From positions 992,001-1,056,000 of the forward strand of contig OY771913.1 of assembly GCA_963674975.1 (NCBI GenBank): a DNA stretch of 64,000 nucleotides, in the 5' to 3' direction. The notes under the pieces were generated by a model that searched no databases, was not told the DNA's origin, and saw nothing but the letters and a program-made list of their open reading frames with translations. The translations under genes and the position numbers were made by a program. Below, piece by piece: positions 23,293 to 32,323 of the stretch (positions are counted from its first letter, which is position 1; each line of letters starts with the position of its first letter). The stretch comes from UBA4781 sp963674975 (GTDB lineage: Bacteria; Chloroflexota; Anaerolineae; Anaerolineales; Anaerolineaceae).

Positions 23293-25791
23293 ATGAAAAT
23301 GATCTACAAAGACGCAGTGCAGCCCATCACAAACAGGGTAAATGATCTGCTGGAGCAGATGACCCTGGAAGAAAAGATTGCTCAATTATGCTGCGTTCTG
23401 CCCAATATGCTCATTGGCAGCAAGATACCTGATCCAAAGCTGATGAAACAGCATTTATCTAATGGGCTTGGGCGCATGACCCAGTTTGCCATGTTCTTCT
23501 GGAAATCACCGCGAGAGATCGCCGAATTTGCCAATGCCATTCAAAAATGGGTGACGGATAATACGCGCCTCGGTATCCCCCTGCTCTTTCAAAATGAAGT
23601 GCTGAATGGTTTTTTAGCGATCAACGCAGCAAATTTTCCGACCCCTATCAACATGGCTTCTGCCTGGCGCCCCGACCTGGTAGGTGAAGCAGCCGCCATT
23701 ATTCGGGAAGAAATGCGCGCGGTAGGAGTGCGTAAAGGGTTGGCTCCCGTTGTCGATCTTTCACAGGACCCACGCTGGGGGCGTGTATATGAGACATACG
23801 GAGAAGACCCTTATCTGAACGCAGTCAACGGTACCGCCTTCGCAAAGGGATTGCAGACCGACGATCTTCAAAAGGGGGTGATCTCCTGTGCAAAACACTT
23901 TTTAGGATACTCCATCTCACAAGCCGGCATCAATCAGGCTGCCATTCATATCGGGCAGCGCGATCTCTATGAGAAATTCGCCTTTCCATTTGAAGCCATG
24001 ATCCATGAAGCAGAACTGCGTTCGGTCATGTGCACCTATTCTGAAATAGATGGCATCCCGGTATCGGTGAATTCTGCCATCCTGCGCGATCTGCTGCGCA
24101 ATAAAATGGGATTTCGAGGATCTGCCATCTGCGACGGAAGCTCTATTGAGCTGTGTGTGGAACAGCAGCATGTTTGCCGCGATATGAAAGAGGCGGCTGT
24201 CATGGCACTAAACGCAGGGCTGGACGCAGATACCCCGGTAACCGTCGCTTTCCATCATCTGGCAGAAGCCGTGAAAGAAGGACTGGCCAAGATGGATATC
24301 TTGGATGAAGCAGTCGCTCGTGTGCTGACCGGGAAATTCGAATTGGGCTTATTCGAGAATCCGTTCGTTGACGAGGAAATTGTGCCGGAAATTTTCAGCA
24401 ATCCCGAGGGAAAACGCATTTCCCGCCAGATCGCCGATGAATCCATCATTCTATTGAAAAATGAGAACGATCTTCTTCCATTGGACAGAAATATCCGCTC
24501 TATAGCAGTTATTGGTCCGCATGCCAATTCTCTGCGCAGCTTTTTTGCCGGTTATTCCATGCCGGCTTCCCTGGAAATGCTGAAGGGCATGGTCAAAAAT
24601 ATAATCGGAAAAAAGAAAGAGAAAGAAGAAAAAGCCAGCATGGCTGGAGTTGCGGACGCATTGGAAAAAACAGACCTTGTGCAGGATCAGAAGAAGGTAC
24701 AGAGTGTTGGGCAGGTAATCGGTTTATTCGGGAAGATCGGTAAAATTTTGCTTAAAGATATGGATACCTTTATTATTGATTCTTTCCAATCTGCCTCCAT
24801 TATAGAAGCCATCCGCGAACACGTTTCAGAACAAACTAAAATCTACTGTGAAACGGGCTGCGGTATTGTGGATGAATCAAAGAAAGGATTTGGAAAAGCC
24901 GTACACGCTGCGAAAAAAGCCGATGTGGTGATTATGGCGCTGGGAGGAAAATCAGGCTGGAAGGATTCTACAAGCGGTGAGGGACAGGATCGCAGCGATC
25001 TTAATCTGCCCGGAGTGCAGCAGGAGCTGCTGGAAGCGGTTGTAAAAACCAGAAAACCGGTTGTGCTCCTCCTGCTGAATGGGCGTCCACTTGCCATCCC
25101 CTGGGCTGCTGAAAATGTACCTGCCATTCTGGAATGCTGGATCCCCGGGCAGGAAGGTGCCAGAGCAATTGGCGGGGTGTTATTTGGAGAGATCAACCCT
25201 TCAGGGAAATTACCCGTAACCATCCCCCGTTCGGTCGGTCAGGTGCCTATTTACTACAACCACAAGATGGGTTCCGGCTGCAGTAAAGGAACCATGGGGT
25301 TTTTCGATCACCAGGGCTACAACAACGAACCCTCTACCCCGCTGTACCCTTTTGGCTTTGGATTGAGCTACACCCGCTTCGCATATCATGACCTGGAAAT
25401 AACGCCGCATGATCCTGCTGCCGATGGAGAAGTGCGCATTACCTGCATCATCGAAAATGTGGGCAGCCGGCATGGAGATGAAGTCGTACAGCTTTACCTG
25501 CACGACCGCGAAGCACATGTCACCCGCCCAGTCATAGAATTGAAAGGTTTTCAGAAAGTATCTTTGAAACCGGGGCAAAAATGCAGGGTTTCTTTCTCCG
25601 TCCCGCTCAGTCTTTTAGGTTTCTATGATGAGCATATGCAGTTTGTGGTTGAATCCGGAAATATGGATGTATTGATCGGTTCCAGTTCACAGGATATCCG
25701 CCTGCAGGGTTTGTTTGAGATCAAAGGGAATCCATTGGACGTAATGGGGAAAAGAGCTTATTTCTCAAGATCGGAAGTAGATACTCTATAA
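23293..25791 (+). CDS. GH3 beta-glucosidase, cytosolic
   Basis: Beta-glucosidase of 832 residues without signal peptide. The TIM barrel carries the KH motif (CAKHFLGYS) and the nucleophile Asp as D281 in GFRGSAICDGSSIEL, where the usual Trp after SD is absent. An (alpha/beta)6 sandwich follows (SIILLKNENDLLPLDR, then VVIMALGGKSGW), with a charged insertion around residues 435-500. The C-terminal fibronectin III-like domain starts near ITCIIENVGSRHGDEVVQLYL. It is the last gene of the operon and would split beta-glucosides, perhaps unphosphorylated ones, alongside GH4. Confidence 0.92.
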   Translation: MKMIYKDAVQPITNRVNDLLEQMTLEEKIAQLCCVLPNMLIGSKIPDPKLMKQHLSNGLGRMTQFAMFFWKSPREIAEFANAIQKWVTDNTRLGIPLLFQNEVLNGFLAINAANFPTPINMASAWRPDLVGEAAAIIREEMRAVGVRKGLAPVVDLSQDPRWGRVYETYGEDPYLNAVNGTAFAKGLQTDDLQKGVISCAKHFLGYSISQAGINQAAIHIGQRDLYEKFAFPFEAMIHEAELRSVMCTYSEIDGIPVSVNSAILRDLLRNKMGFRGSAICDGSSIELCVEQQHVCRDMKEAAVMALNAGLDADTPVTVAFHHLAEAVKEGLAKMDILDEAVARVLTGKFELGLFENPFVDEEIVPEIFSNPEGKRISRQIADESIILLKNENDLLPLDRNIRSIAVIGPHANSLRSFFAGYSMPASLEMLKGMVKNIIGKKKEKEEKASMAGVADALEKTDLVQDQKKVQSVGQVIGLFGKIGKILLKDMDTFIIDSFQSASIIEAIREHVSEQTKIYCETGCGIVDESKKGFGKAVHAAKKADVVIMALGGKSGWKDSTSGEGQDRSDLNLPGVQQELLEAVVKTRKPVVLLLLNGRPLAIPWAAENVPAILECWIPGQEGARAIGGVLFGEINPSGKLPVTIPRSVGQVPIYYNHKMGSGCSKGTMGFFDHQGYNNEPSTPLYPFGFGLSYTRFAYHDLEITPHDPAADGEVRITCIIENVGSRHGDEVVQLYLHDREAHVTRPVIELKGFQKVSLKPGQKCRVSFSVPLSLLGFYDEHMQFVVESGNMDVLIGSSSQDIRLQGLFEIKGNPLDVMGKRAYFSRSEVDTL

Positions 25792-25808
25792 ACTCGTAAG
25801 TAATAAAC

Positions 25809-25840
25809 AAAAGCCGCTTCATAATGAGAGCGGCTTTTTT
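25809..25840. terminator. Intrinsic terminator of the PTS operon
   Basis: AAGCCGCT (25811-25818) pairs with AGCGGCTT (25829-25836) and runs into six T residues. Because A residues precede the stem, it may also end the leftward ABC operon stopping at 25899. Confidence 0.85.
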
Positions 25841-25898
25841 ATCGATTATTTCCCTGAAGATAATCAGCGTAGTTAGAGAAAACATCCTACCGGTTGGG

Positions 25899-26921
25899 TC
25901 AGCCTACTTTTGCATATTTACAGGCAACAAAGTGACCCGGTTCAACTTCGACCAATGGGGGTTCATCCACCGCACAATCAGGCTGTGCGATCGGGCAGCG
26001 GGGATGAAAACGGCACCCTGGTGGAGGATTGATGGGGTTGGGGATCTCACCGGCAGGCATCACTTCGGTGCGGCGCTTGCGCGGGTTGGGTACCGGGATA
26101 GCTGCCAGCAGCGCTTTGGTATAGGGGTGCATTGGTTTTTGATATACTTCCTGAACCGTGGCTACTTCAGCCAATTTCCCAAGATACAGGATACCGATCC
26201 TGTCACAGATATATTTCGCTGTTGCCAGATCGTGCGTGATAAACAGGTAAGTAAGATTGAATTCATTCTTCAACTGCACCATCAGATCCAGCAGTAATGC
26301 CCGCACACTCACATCAGCCATGGCAACTGGCTCATCTGCCAGCACCAGGTCCGGGCGTGTGATCAATGCACGTGCGATCACTACACGCTGCCTCTGACCG
26401 CCTGAAATTTGATGGGGGAATTTATTGAAATAATAATTGGCAGGTGTTAATCCCACTTTTTCAAAAATCTCCGCCACCATATCGCGATGTTGGTCTGATA
26501 GTTCAGGATAATGAATGATCAATCCCTGCATGACAGAAGAACCCAGGGTCATTCGCGGATTCAGCGATGCCATGGGGTCTTGAAAGATCACCTGCATTTT
26601 CTGGCGCAGCTTTCGCAGTTCCTCTTTTTTCAATGAAGCCAGGTCGATCCCATTGAAGACCACCCTGCCATCAGTCAATTCTTCCAGACCGATCGATAAT
26701 CTCCCGATCGTCGTTTTACCGCTTCCGCTTTCTCCAGCCAGACCAAAAGCTTCACCTCTTCTGATATTTAGAGATACGTCATCCACTGCCCGCACGTAAT
26801 CTTTTCGCCCTGCAAAAATCTGCTCAAGCAAGCTCTTCTGCACCGGAAAATATTTTTTTACATTGTGCAGTTCAAGGATATAGTCATCACTCTGTTTAAA
26901 TGTTTCAACTGAATTCATCAT
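25899..26921 (-). CDS. dppF: Oligopeptide/dipeptide ABC transporter ATPase, DppF/OppF type
   Basis: ATPase of 340 residues. Walker A is GESGSGKTTIG, the signature ISGGQRQRVVIARAL and Walker B LVLADEP. The D-loop reads AMADVS rather than SALDVS. The C-terminal oligo_HPY region with Cys pairs (GCRFHPRCPIAQPDC) is typical. I start at ATG 26921; a GTG at 26930 is possible. It is the last gene of the five-gene leftward operon and pairs with the DppD-type ATPase. Confidence 0.93.
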   Translation of the reverse strand: MMNSVETFKQSDDYILELHNVKKYFPVQKSLLEQIFAGRKDYVRAVDDVSLNIRRGEAFGLAGESGSGKTTIGRLSIGLEELTDGRVVFNGIDLASLKKEELRKLRQKMQVIFQDPMASLNPRMTLGSSVMQGLIIHYPELSDQHRDMVAEIFEKVGLTPANYYFNKFPHQISGGQRQRVVIARALITRPDLVLADEPVAMADVSVRALLLDLMVQLKNEFNLTYLFITHDLATAKYICDRIGILYLGKLAEVATVQEVYQKPMHPYTKALLAAIPVPNPRKRRTEVMPAGEIPNPINPPPGCRFHPRCPIAQPDCAVDEPPLVEVEPGHFVACKYAKVG

Positions 26922-26935
26922 ACGGTCCACTTCTA

Positions 26936-27916
26936 TTAATCCTGGTGCTTCTGGTACAACCAGCAGTTAACCAGCCAGCCCTTTTCAATTTCCAATAAAG
27001 AGGGTTCGCGCTTTGAACAAACAGGCATGGCATGGGGGCAGCGGGGATGAAAACGGCATCCTTTGGGAGGATGAGTTAGATTGGGCGGTTCTCCCGGCAT
27101 TTTATAGAGTTCCTCATTTGCGTCAAACTGAATATTGGGAACAGACGCCAACAAGCCTTGAGTATAGGGGTGTTTTGGATGTTCGAATATTTTGTAGATA
27201 TCGCCTATCTCTACCATGTGCCCTGCGTACATAACCGCAATACGATCCGCCATTTCGGCAACCAGGGCAATATTATGCGTGATCATCAATAGACTGATCC
27301 CAAATTCTTCTCGAATTTCACGTAGCTGATCCATTAATTTTGCTTCCACGATCACATCCAGAGAAGTGGTTGCTTCATCGGCAATGATCAGGTTGGCATT
27401 TAATATCAACCCAATTCCCGTCATGACGCGCTGCCGCATTCCACCAGAAAGCTGATGCGGATAGCTGTGCAGTCGATCCGCACCTATTCCAAGGCGCCTG
27501 ATCATTTTTTTCGATCGCTTGAGAGCAGATTCACGTTTTACCCTGGGTTCATGGACACCGATCGCTTCAATCAGATGCTCATCAACCCGCTGAACAGGGT
27601 TAAGAGAAGTCATCGGATCTTGAAAGATCATACTGGCGCGTTTTCCACGGAAATTACGCAGCTTGTTATAGTCATACTTCATGATATCTTCACCCTTGAA
27701 TATGATCTCTCCGCTGGATATTTCTCCGGGTGGGTCGATCATACGAAGCAGAGCTTTCCCCAGCGTGCTTTTTCCGCAGCCGCTTTCACCGACCAATCCA
27801 AGGATCTCCCCTTTATAGATATCAAAACTCACATGATCTACCGCACTGACCGGACCAAGACGGGTCTGGTATGTGACGGATAAATCTTTTATTTCCATCA
27901 ATGCTTTCTTATCCAT
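26936..27916 (-). CDS. dppD: Oligopeptide/dipeptide ABC transporter ATPase, DppD/OppD type
   Basis: ATPase of 326 residues. Walker A is GESGCGKSTLGKAL, the signature LSGGMRQRVMTG, Walker B LIIADEATTSLD (Ala replaces the usual Pro after Glu) and the switch His is in MITHNIALVAE. The C-terminal GCRFHPRCPHAMPVC block is the oligo_HPY extension. Its ATG directly follows the TAA of the DppC gene. It forms the nucleotide-binding heterodimer with DppF. Confidence 0.93.
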   Translation of the reverse strand: MDKKALMEIKDLSVTYQTRLGPVSAVDHVSFDIYKGEILGLVGESGCGKSTLGKALLRMIDPPGEISSGEIIFKGEDIMKYDYNKLRNFRGKRASMIFQDPMTSLNPVQRVDEHLIEAIGVHEPRVKRESALKRSKKMIRRLGIGADRLHSYPHQLSGGMRQRVMTGIGLILNANLIIADEATTSLDVIVEAKLMDQLREIREEFGISLLMITHNIALVAEMADRIAVMYAGHMVEIGDIYKIFEHPKHPYTQGLLASVPNIQFDANEELYKMPGEPPNLTHPPKGCRFHPRCPHAMPVCSKREPSLLEIEKGWLVNCWLYQKHQD

Positions 27917-29173
27917 TTACAACTCCGATAAGCGGGGATTAAGAATTTCTGACAGACTCTCACCCAGCATACTGAACGATAATGTGACCAGACTGACCAT
28001 CATACCGGGGCAGGTGATCAGCCACCAGGCACTACGCAGATAATCCTGCCCACGTGCCAGGTCAATTCCCCAATCAGGAGTATCAGGGGGAAGACCCAAA
28101 CCGAGGAAGCTCAGTCCTGCTTCTGTCAGGATGGCATCCGCCACATTGACCGAGAAAATGATCACAACCGATGGCAGCACATTCGGGAAAACATATTTCC
28201 ACAGGATCGTGGATGTTTTTGTTCCCAAACTTCTGGCAGCTTCCACATATAATTCATTCTTAACGGTCATTGTTTGACCACGCACCACCCGGAAGTAGGT
28301 AGGAATGTAGATCACGGCAATGGCAAGGATAATATTTCCAATCCCTGCGCCCAGCACTGCCGCAATGGCTATTGCCAGGATCAATCCCGGAAACGCGTAC
28401 AGGCTGTCCATAATCAGGGTCAGAATGCGGTCGAGTTTTCCACCAAAAAAGCCGCTGATCAATCCCAGAGGGACGCCGATCACAAAAGAGATGCATGCCG
28501 AACTGAGACCAACGATCAATGCAATTCTCGTTCCCCAGATGATACGGCTGAGAATATCCTGCCCAAGCTGGTTCGTTCCCAGTATGAAGGATGATGCTTT
28601 ACTGCTGCGGACCTCTTCCACGAAGTGGATACCCGGATAATCCTGCAGGTGGTCACCAAGTTCTTCGGACGATACAATGAACCCATCTATTTCACCAGCC
28701 TGAAGAGCATCCAATCCCTGCTGTACATCTTCATAGCGATATCCTCTTGGCTGATAGGTGATCCCGGTTTCTTCCTTTTCAGCTTCCTCATTCATGATTT
28801 CCAAAGAATCACGAAGCGCCTGAGTTGCCTGACTGCCCATGATATAGCCTATTTTGTTTGTCTTTGTAGCAATTTCCTGCAAGGTTTCAACATGATCATC
28901 GATGTTTGCCAGCAACAAAAAGCCGGATGTTTCTTCTCCGGGTGCCAGCAGCGAAGGACCCACTTCTGCTTTGGGATCGTAGGGAGCAAACCATTGAGGA
29001 AAGACACCCAGGATAATGATTGCAAGCAGCAGAACAGCGCTGACCAGCACAAACCACCAATCCCCTTTGTACCATTTTCTGGCAAGCAGCAGTTTTCTAA
29101 CAAAGCCTACTTTATCTAATTCAAGCTGCCATTCAGGTACAGCGCTATCTATTTTTTCACTTTGTTTGTTCAT
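27917..29173 (-). CDS. dppC: DppC/OppC-type permease with an extra external domain
   Basis: Permease of 418 residues; ordinary DppC proteins are about 280-310. The first membrane segment (about 40-57) and FAPYDPK are normal, and so is the part from LGTNQLGQDILSR (about 197) onward, including the EAA loop VEAARSLGTKTSTILWKYVFP. Between them, residues about 80-190 form an insertion on the external side. KIGYIMGSQATQALRDSL and YEDVQQGLDALQAGEIDGFI in it resemble one lobe of family 3 solute-binding proteins. It could hold ligand or dock the unusual DppA. The gene lies between dppB and dppD. Confidence 0.9.
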   Translation of the reverse strand: MNKQSEKIDSAVPEWQLELDKVGFVRKLLLARKWYKGDWWFVLVSAVLLLAIIILGVFPQWFAPYDPKAEVGPSLLAPGEETSGFLLLANIDDHVETLQEIATKTNKIGYIMGSQATQALRDSLEIMNEEAEKEETGITYQPRGYRYEDVQQGLDALQAGEIDGFIVSSEELGDHLQDYPGIHFVEEVRSSKASSFILGTNQLGQDILSRIIWGTRIALIVGLSSACISFVIGVPLGLISGFFGGKLDRILTLIMDSLYAFPGLILAIAIAAVLGAGIGNIILAIAVIYIPTYFRVVRGQTMTVKNELYVEAARSLGTKTSTILWKYVFPNVLPSVVIIFSVNVADAILTEAGLSFLGLGLPPDTPDWGIDLARGQDYLRSAWWLITCPGMMVSLVTLSFSMLGESLSEILNPRLSEL

Positions 29174-29200
29174 TACAAAATCCTAATTCCTTTGGTTGAA

Positions 29201-30223
29201 TTAATATCGAATTCGAGGATCGATAAACGCATACAGAATATCCATGATCAGGGAGATGATAGCCACAAAGAATGCAAATACTCCAATAGTTGACTGCACT
29301 GCTGTGTAATCACGCAGAGCGATCCGATCTACCAGATAGCGCCCCATACCGGGCCATGAGAAAGTGGTTTCGGTGAGAACTGCCCCTGCGATCAATATGG
29401 CGGTTTCCAACCCGATCAGCGTCATGATGGGAATAAGCGTATTCCGCAAAGAATGTTTGAAAACCAGACGCTTTTCAGGAATACCGCGAGCCCTACCAGC
29501 GACAATGAAATCAGATTTGATCATTTCGATCATATTCACACGCGTCAAACGAATAAAAACACCTGCCAGGGATAATCCGAGGGTAAGCGTTGGCATTATT
29601 AAATGAAGCAGGGTTGATTTCAATGCTGCCCAATTTTGGGTGAGAATTGAATCAAGAATATAAAAATTTGTCTTGGATTGGAAGGTTGTCAGGAGAACCG
29701 AATCCATTCTCCCTGAAAGCGGCAGCCAATTCAAACGTACTCCAAAAATAATTTGGAAAATAAGTCCTAAGAAGAACACCGGAACAGAATATATAAAGAT
29801 ACTGAAAACCCGAATGATATAGTCAAGAGGTTTTTTTCGATTTTTTGCAGCTACCGAACCCAATGAAATCCCTACCAGAGAAGTAAAGATCATTGCTGGA
29901 ATGGTAAGCTCCAGTGTAGCAGGAAGTTTTTCTCCCAGTTCTTCTCTAATAGGTCTTTCTCCTCTTGTTAAAGCATCTCCAAAATCGAATGTCAGCATAT
30001 CTTTTAAATAGGTTCCATACTGAACCAAAATAGGTTCATTTAACCCCAAACGCTCTCGAAGACGATCTGCCTGTTCCTCACTAACGCGAGGTCCCAGCTG
30101 TGAGCGAATTGGGTCACCCGGGAGAACTCTCATAATAAAGAACACGAGAGTGACCATAATCAGGATCATGGGTATGGTCAAGAGAACACGGGTAATTAAA
30201 AATTTCTTTAGTGAGGATGACAT
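29201..30223 (-). CDS. dppB: DppB/OppB-type permease
   Basis: Membrane permease of 340 residues with about six segments. MRVLPGDPIRSQLG and ERLGLNEPILVQYG are the N-terminal DppB blocks. The EAA loop is IVAGRARGIPEKRLVFKHSLRNTLIP, read in two parts. There is no insertion like that of the DppC partner. It starts 114 bases after the binding-protein stop, behind a stem-loop, and is followed 27 bases later by dppC. Confidence 0.93.
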   Translation of the reverse strand: MSSSLKKFLITRVLLTIPMILIMVTLVFFIMRVLPGDPIRSQLGPRVSEEQADRLRERLGLNEPILVQYGTYLKDMLTFDFGDALTRGERPIREELGEKLPATLELTIPAMIFTSLVGISLGSVAAKNRKKPLDYIIRVFSIFIYSVPVFFLGLIFQIIFGVRLNWLPLSGRMDSVLLTTFQSKTNFYILDSILTQNWAALKSTLLHLIMPTLTLGLSLAGVFIRLTRVNMIEMIKSDFIVAGRARGIPEKRLVFKHSLRNTLIPIMTLIGLETAILIAGAVLTETTFSWPGMGRYLVDRIALRDYTAVQSTIGVFAFFVAIISLIMDILYAFIDPRIRY

Positions 30224-30287
30224 CCTTTTGACTCCAATAAAAAAAAATTATGCTGTAATTATTCCAAGATCATTTCGGAATAAAGAA

Positions 30288-30318
30288 GTTGGTGAGGGCA
30301 GCAAACACCCTCACCAAC
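30288..30318. promoter_or_regulatory. Intercistronic stem-loop between dppA and dppB
   Basis: Perfect 11-base arms (30288-30298 and 30308-30318) with a nine-base loop lie just after the dppA stop on the transcribed minus strand. There is no clear T tract. It probably protects the dppA message or allows partial read-through to dppB. Confidence 0.65.
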
Positions 30319-30337
30319 AATTTTGTGAAGAGTATTT

Positions 30338-32020
30338 CTACTCAGCAGAATCCTGTACATAGGTATTGTTGAAAACCATATACCTAAGAGCAGGGGCATC
30401 AACTTTCATTACGGTCAAACCGTCAATGCTTGAAAGCCGTTCTGATTCCACCGGACCTAAAGTACGCCAGGCGATATCAATCTCGCCCATTTCAACTGCA
30501 TTACCCAGTGTTGTGGGATCTGCGTAGTACTTGATGATGACGTTCTTGATGATTGCAGGGCTGTTGCCAGTGTAATTCGGATTTGCTTCCAGAACCATCT
30601 GCTCACCAGGAACAAAAGACACCATGCGATAGGGGCCAATTCCATCCAATGTTTCAGGATAGGCGACAACTTGATCCATGGTAAAGGTGTTTGGATTTAC
30701 CGGAACGAATGGAGCGGTAGCAGCGAGAGCGTCAAAGAAACCAATAGGATTCTTCAAATGATAGACAACGGTCATATCATCTGGGGCTTCAACACTATCA
30801 ACATATACCTGCACCAAACCAGAAACCTGACCTTCCAATGCATTCAAGCGGTCCCATGAATAGACATAGTCTTGGGCTGTCAATGGAGTACCATCAGCAA
30901 ATGTCAAGCCTTCCTTCAAAGTGAAGGTATAGGTCGTGCCATCATCGCTGATAACCGGGAAATCTGCAGCTGCACCGGGAACAAGTTCTGTGGTTCCAGG
31001 AGCATAGGATAATAATGCCATGCCAGTATTCTTGATGATCTCCCAGTCATGAGTTGCATATGCATCATCAGCATCCAGGCTGTTTACTTCATCGGTGGTT
31101 CCAATAATGATCGTGTCGGTATCACCGGCTGCAGGAGTTGCAGCATCGGTGAAGCTGAGCACATTGTAGTTGAACTCAAAAGATCCACCAATTGCTACAC
31201 CCTCAACGCCATCGCGGTATGTAATGAATTCAGGTTCCCAGAAAAGTGGAAGGGTGGGAACTTCATCTGCATACAGCTCGCCAATCTGTGCGTATAAGTC
31301 TTCACGAACTGCCGGATCGGTTGCAGCTGCTGCACCTGCGAGGAGCGTATCCATTTCTTCGTTGCAGTAGTTCACACCGTTGTCAGGTGACTGCAGGCAG
31401 GAGGCGAATGGGGTCAGCCAGTTATCAGGATCGACAAAATCTGGGAACCAACCCAACATAAAGAATGGCAGCTCACCGGCGACAAAACTGTCAACATATT
31501 CTGCCCAGTTCTGAGAATCCAGGTTTACGACGATCATGCCGGTATCTTCGAGCTGTTCTTTGATAACCTGCATTACATCAGCAGTGGTGGTTCCGTAGTG
31601 CTCTGGTGGATACCAGAGGTCAAGAACCATTGGACTATCTTCAGAGTAGCCCGCATCACTCAGCAGTTGTTTTGCCAGATCTAGATCGCGGGTGCCGTAT
31701 TTCTCCAGGAATGGTTCAGTCGCATACGGATAGCTGGTTGGAACCATGCTGTAAGCAGGAATATTGCGACCTTCAAATACACGGTCAACAATAGCTTCAC
31801 GGTCGATTGCTGCAGCGACAGCTTCTTTTAACTCTGTGGTCCAGAAATATTCTGTTGAAGCTTCTTCGCCTGCATCTACAGTCGTCTCTTCGGTTGTTTC
31901 TTCTGAAGCTGGTTCAGCTTCTGTGGGGGTTTCACTTGCCGCTGCGGGGGCGCATGCTACTGCTAGTAGCGCGATCAACAGCAAAATGGATGCAACCGTC
32001 AATGTTTTATTTGCTTTCAT
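30338..32020 (-). CDS. dppA: Family 5 solute-binding lipoprotein with circularly permuted order
   Basis: External binding lipoprotein of 560 residues. The signal peptide ends in lipobox LAVAC (C23), followed by a Glu/Thr-rich tether. Residues about 62-290 then correspond to the usual C-terminal half of SBP_bac_5 proteins (LKEAVAAAIDREAIVDRVF, LAKQLLSDAGY, VPTLPLFWEP). After a short Ala/Pro linker, residues 303-555 correspond to the usual N-terminal half (TIIIGTTDEVNSLD, YTFTLKEGLTFADGTPLTAQD, GIGPYRMVSF, LRYMVFNNTY). The joint sits where ordinary members continue from NNT to VRxAIxxAIDRE. It heads the operon; ATG 32020 follows GAAGGAGA. Ligand is probably a peptide but unproven. Confidence 0.93.
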   Translation of the reverse strand: MKANKTLTVASILLLIALLAVACAPAAASETPTEAEPASEETTEETTVDAGEEASTEYFWTTELKEAVAAAIDREAIVDRVFEGRNIPAYSMVPTSYPYATEPFLEKYGTRDLDLAKQLLSDAGYSEDSPMVLDLWYPPEHYGTTTADVMQVIKEQLEDTGMIVVNLDSQNWAEYVDSFVAGELPFFMLGWFPDFVDPDNWLTPFASCLQSPDNGVNYCNEEMDTLLAGAAAATDPAVREDLYAQIGELYADEVPTLPLFWEPEFITYRDGVEGVAIGGSFEFNYNVLSFTDAATPAAGDTDTIIIGTTDEVNSLDADDAYATHDWEIIKNTGMALLSYAPGTTELVPGAAADFPVISDDGTTYTFTLKEGLTFADGTPLTAQDYVYSWDRLNALEGQVSGLVQVYVDSVEAPDDMTVVYHLKNPIGFFDALAATAPFVPVNPNTFTMDQVVAYPETLDGIGPYRMVSFVPGEQMVLEANPNYTGNSPAIIKNVIIKYYADPTTLGNAVEMGEIDIAWRTLGPVESERLSSIDGLTVMKVDAPALRYMVFNNTYVQDSAE

Positions 32021-32323
32021 TGCTTCTCCTTCTTTGGTATTATTTTGCTTTTATTAGCATTTTGCGTTTTCTATAAAGTTTTTATTTTGTAGGGCACACC
32101 TCCGGAGTTTAATTTAAGGGTGAATTTTATCACCCTTTTTATATGACATTCATCATTTTGCGACTTTTTAACAATCTTTTCACTGTTATTACGATAAATC
32201 GCACATATGTGAAAATATGCAAGGAGTTAAACGATAAATTCATGAAACAATGCTCATTGAAAACCAGGTAGTTTTAAAAGAAAAGAAGCCCGGTGGGCTT
32301 CTTTTCTTTCTCTATCCCATTAT
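32021..32323. other. Gene-free stretch upstream of dppA
   Basis: No gene seen in these 303 bases. AAGGGTGA (32116-32123) pairs with TCACCCTT (32130-32137) about 100 bases upstream of dppA. On the minus strand it lies in the likely leader or promoter region, and could be an operator or leader hairpin. On the plus strand it would have a T tract but no gene to end. No convincing -35/-10 pair was found. A separate terminator lies at 32281-32305. Confidence 0.45.
32281..32305 (-). terminator. Terminator of the sigma/anti-sigma operon
   Basis: Eleven-base arms AAAAGAAGCCC (32281-32291) and GGGCTTCTTTT (32295-32305) flank a GGT centre, 19 bases past the anti-sigma stop on the minus strand. The T-rich outer arm gives the T tract. 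Confidence 0.8.

Noticed and set aside
30338..32020. Two separate or frameshifted half genes in place of one binding protein
   Set aside because: A single frame runs from signal peptide to stop through the linker, and the halves are complementary, not overlapping. Mis-assembly cannot be fully excluded without reads.
32116..32137. Intrinsic terminator on the plus strand
   Set aside because: Stem and T tract exist, but no plus-strand gene lies upstream; a leader or operator role for dppA is more likely.
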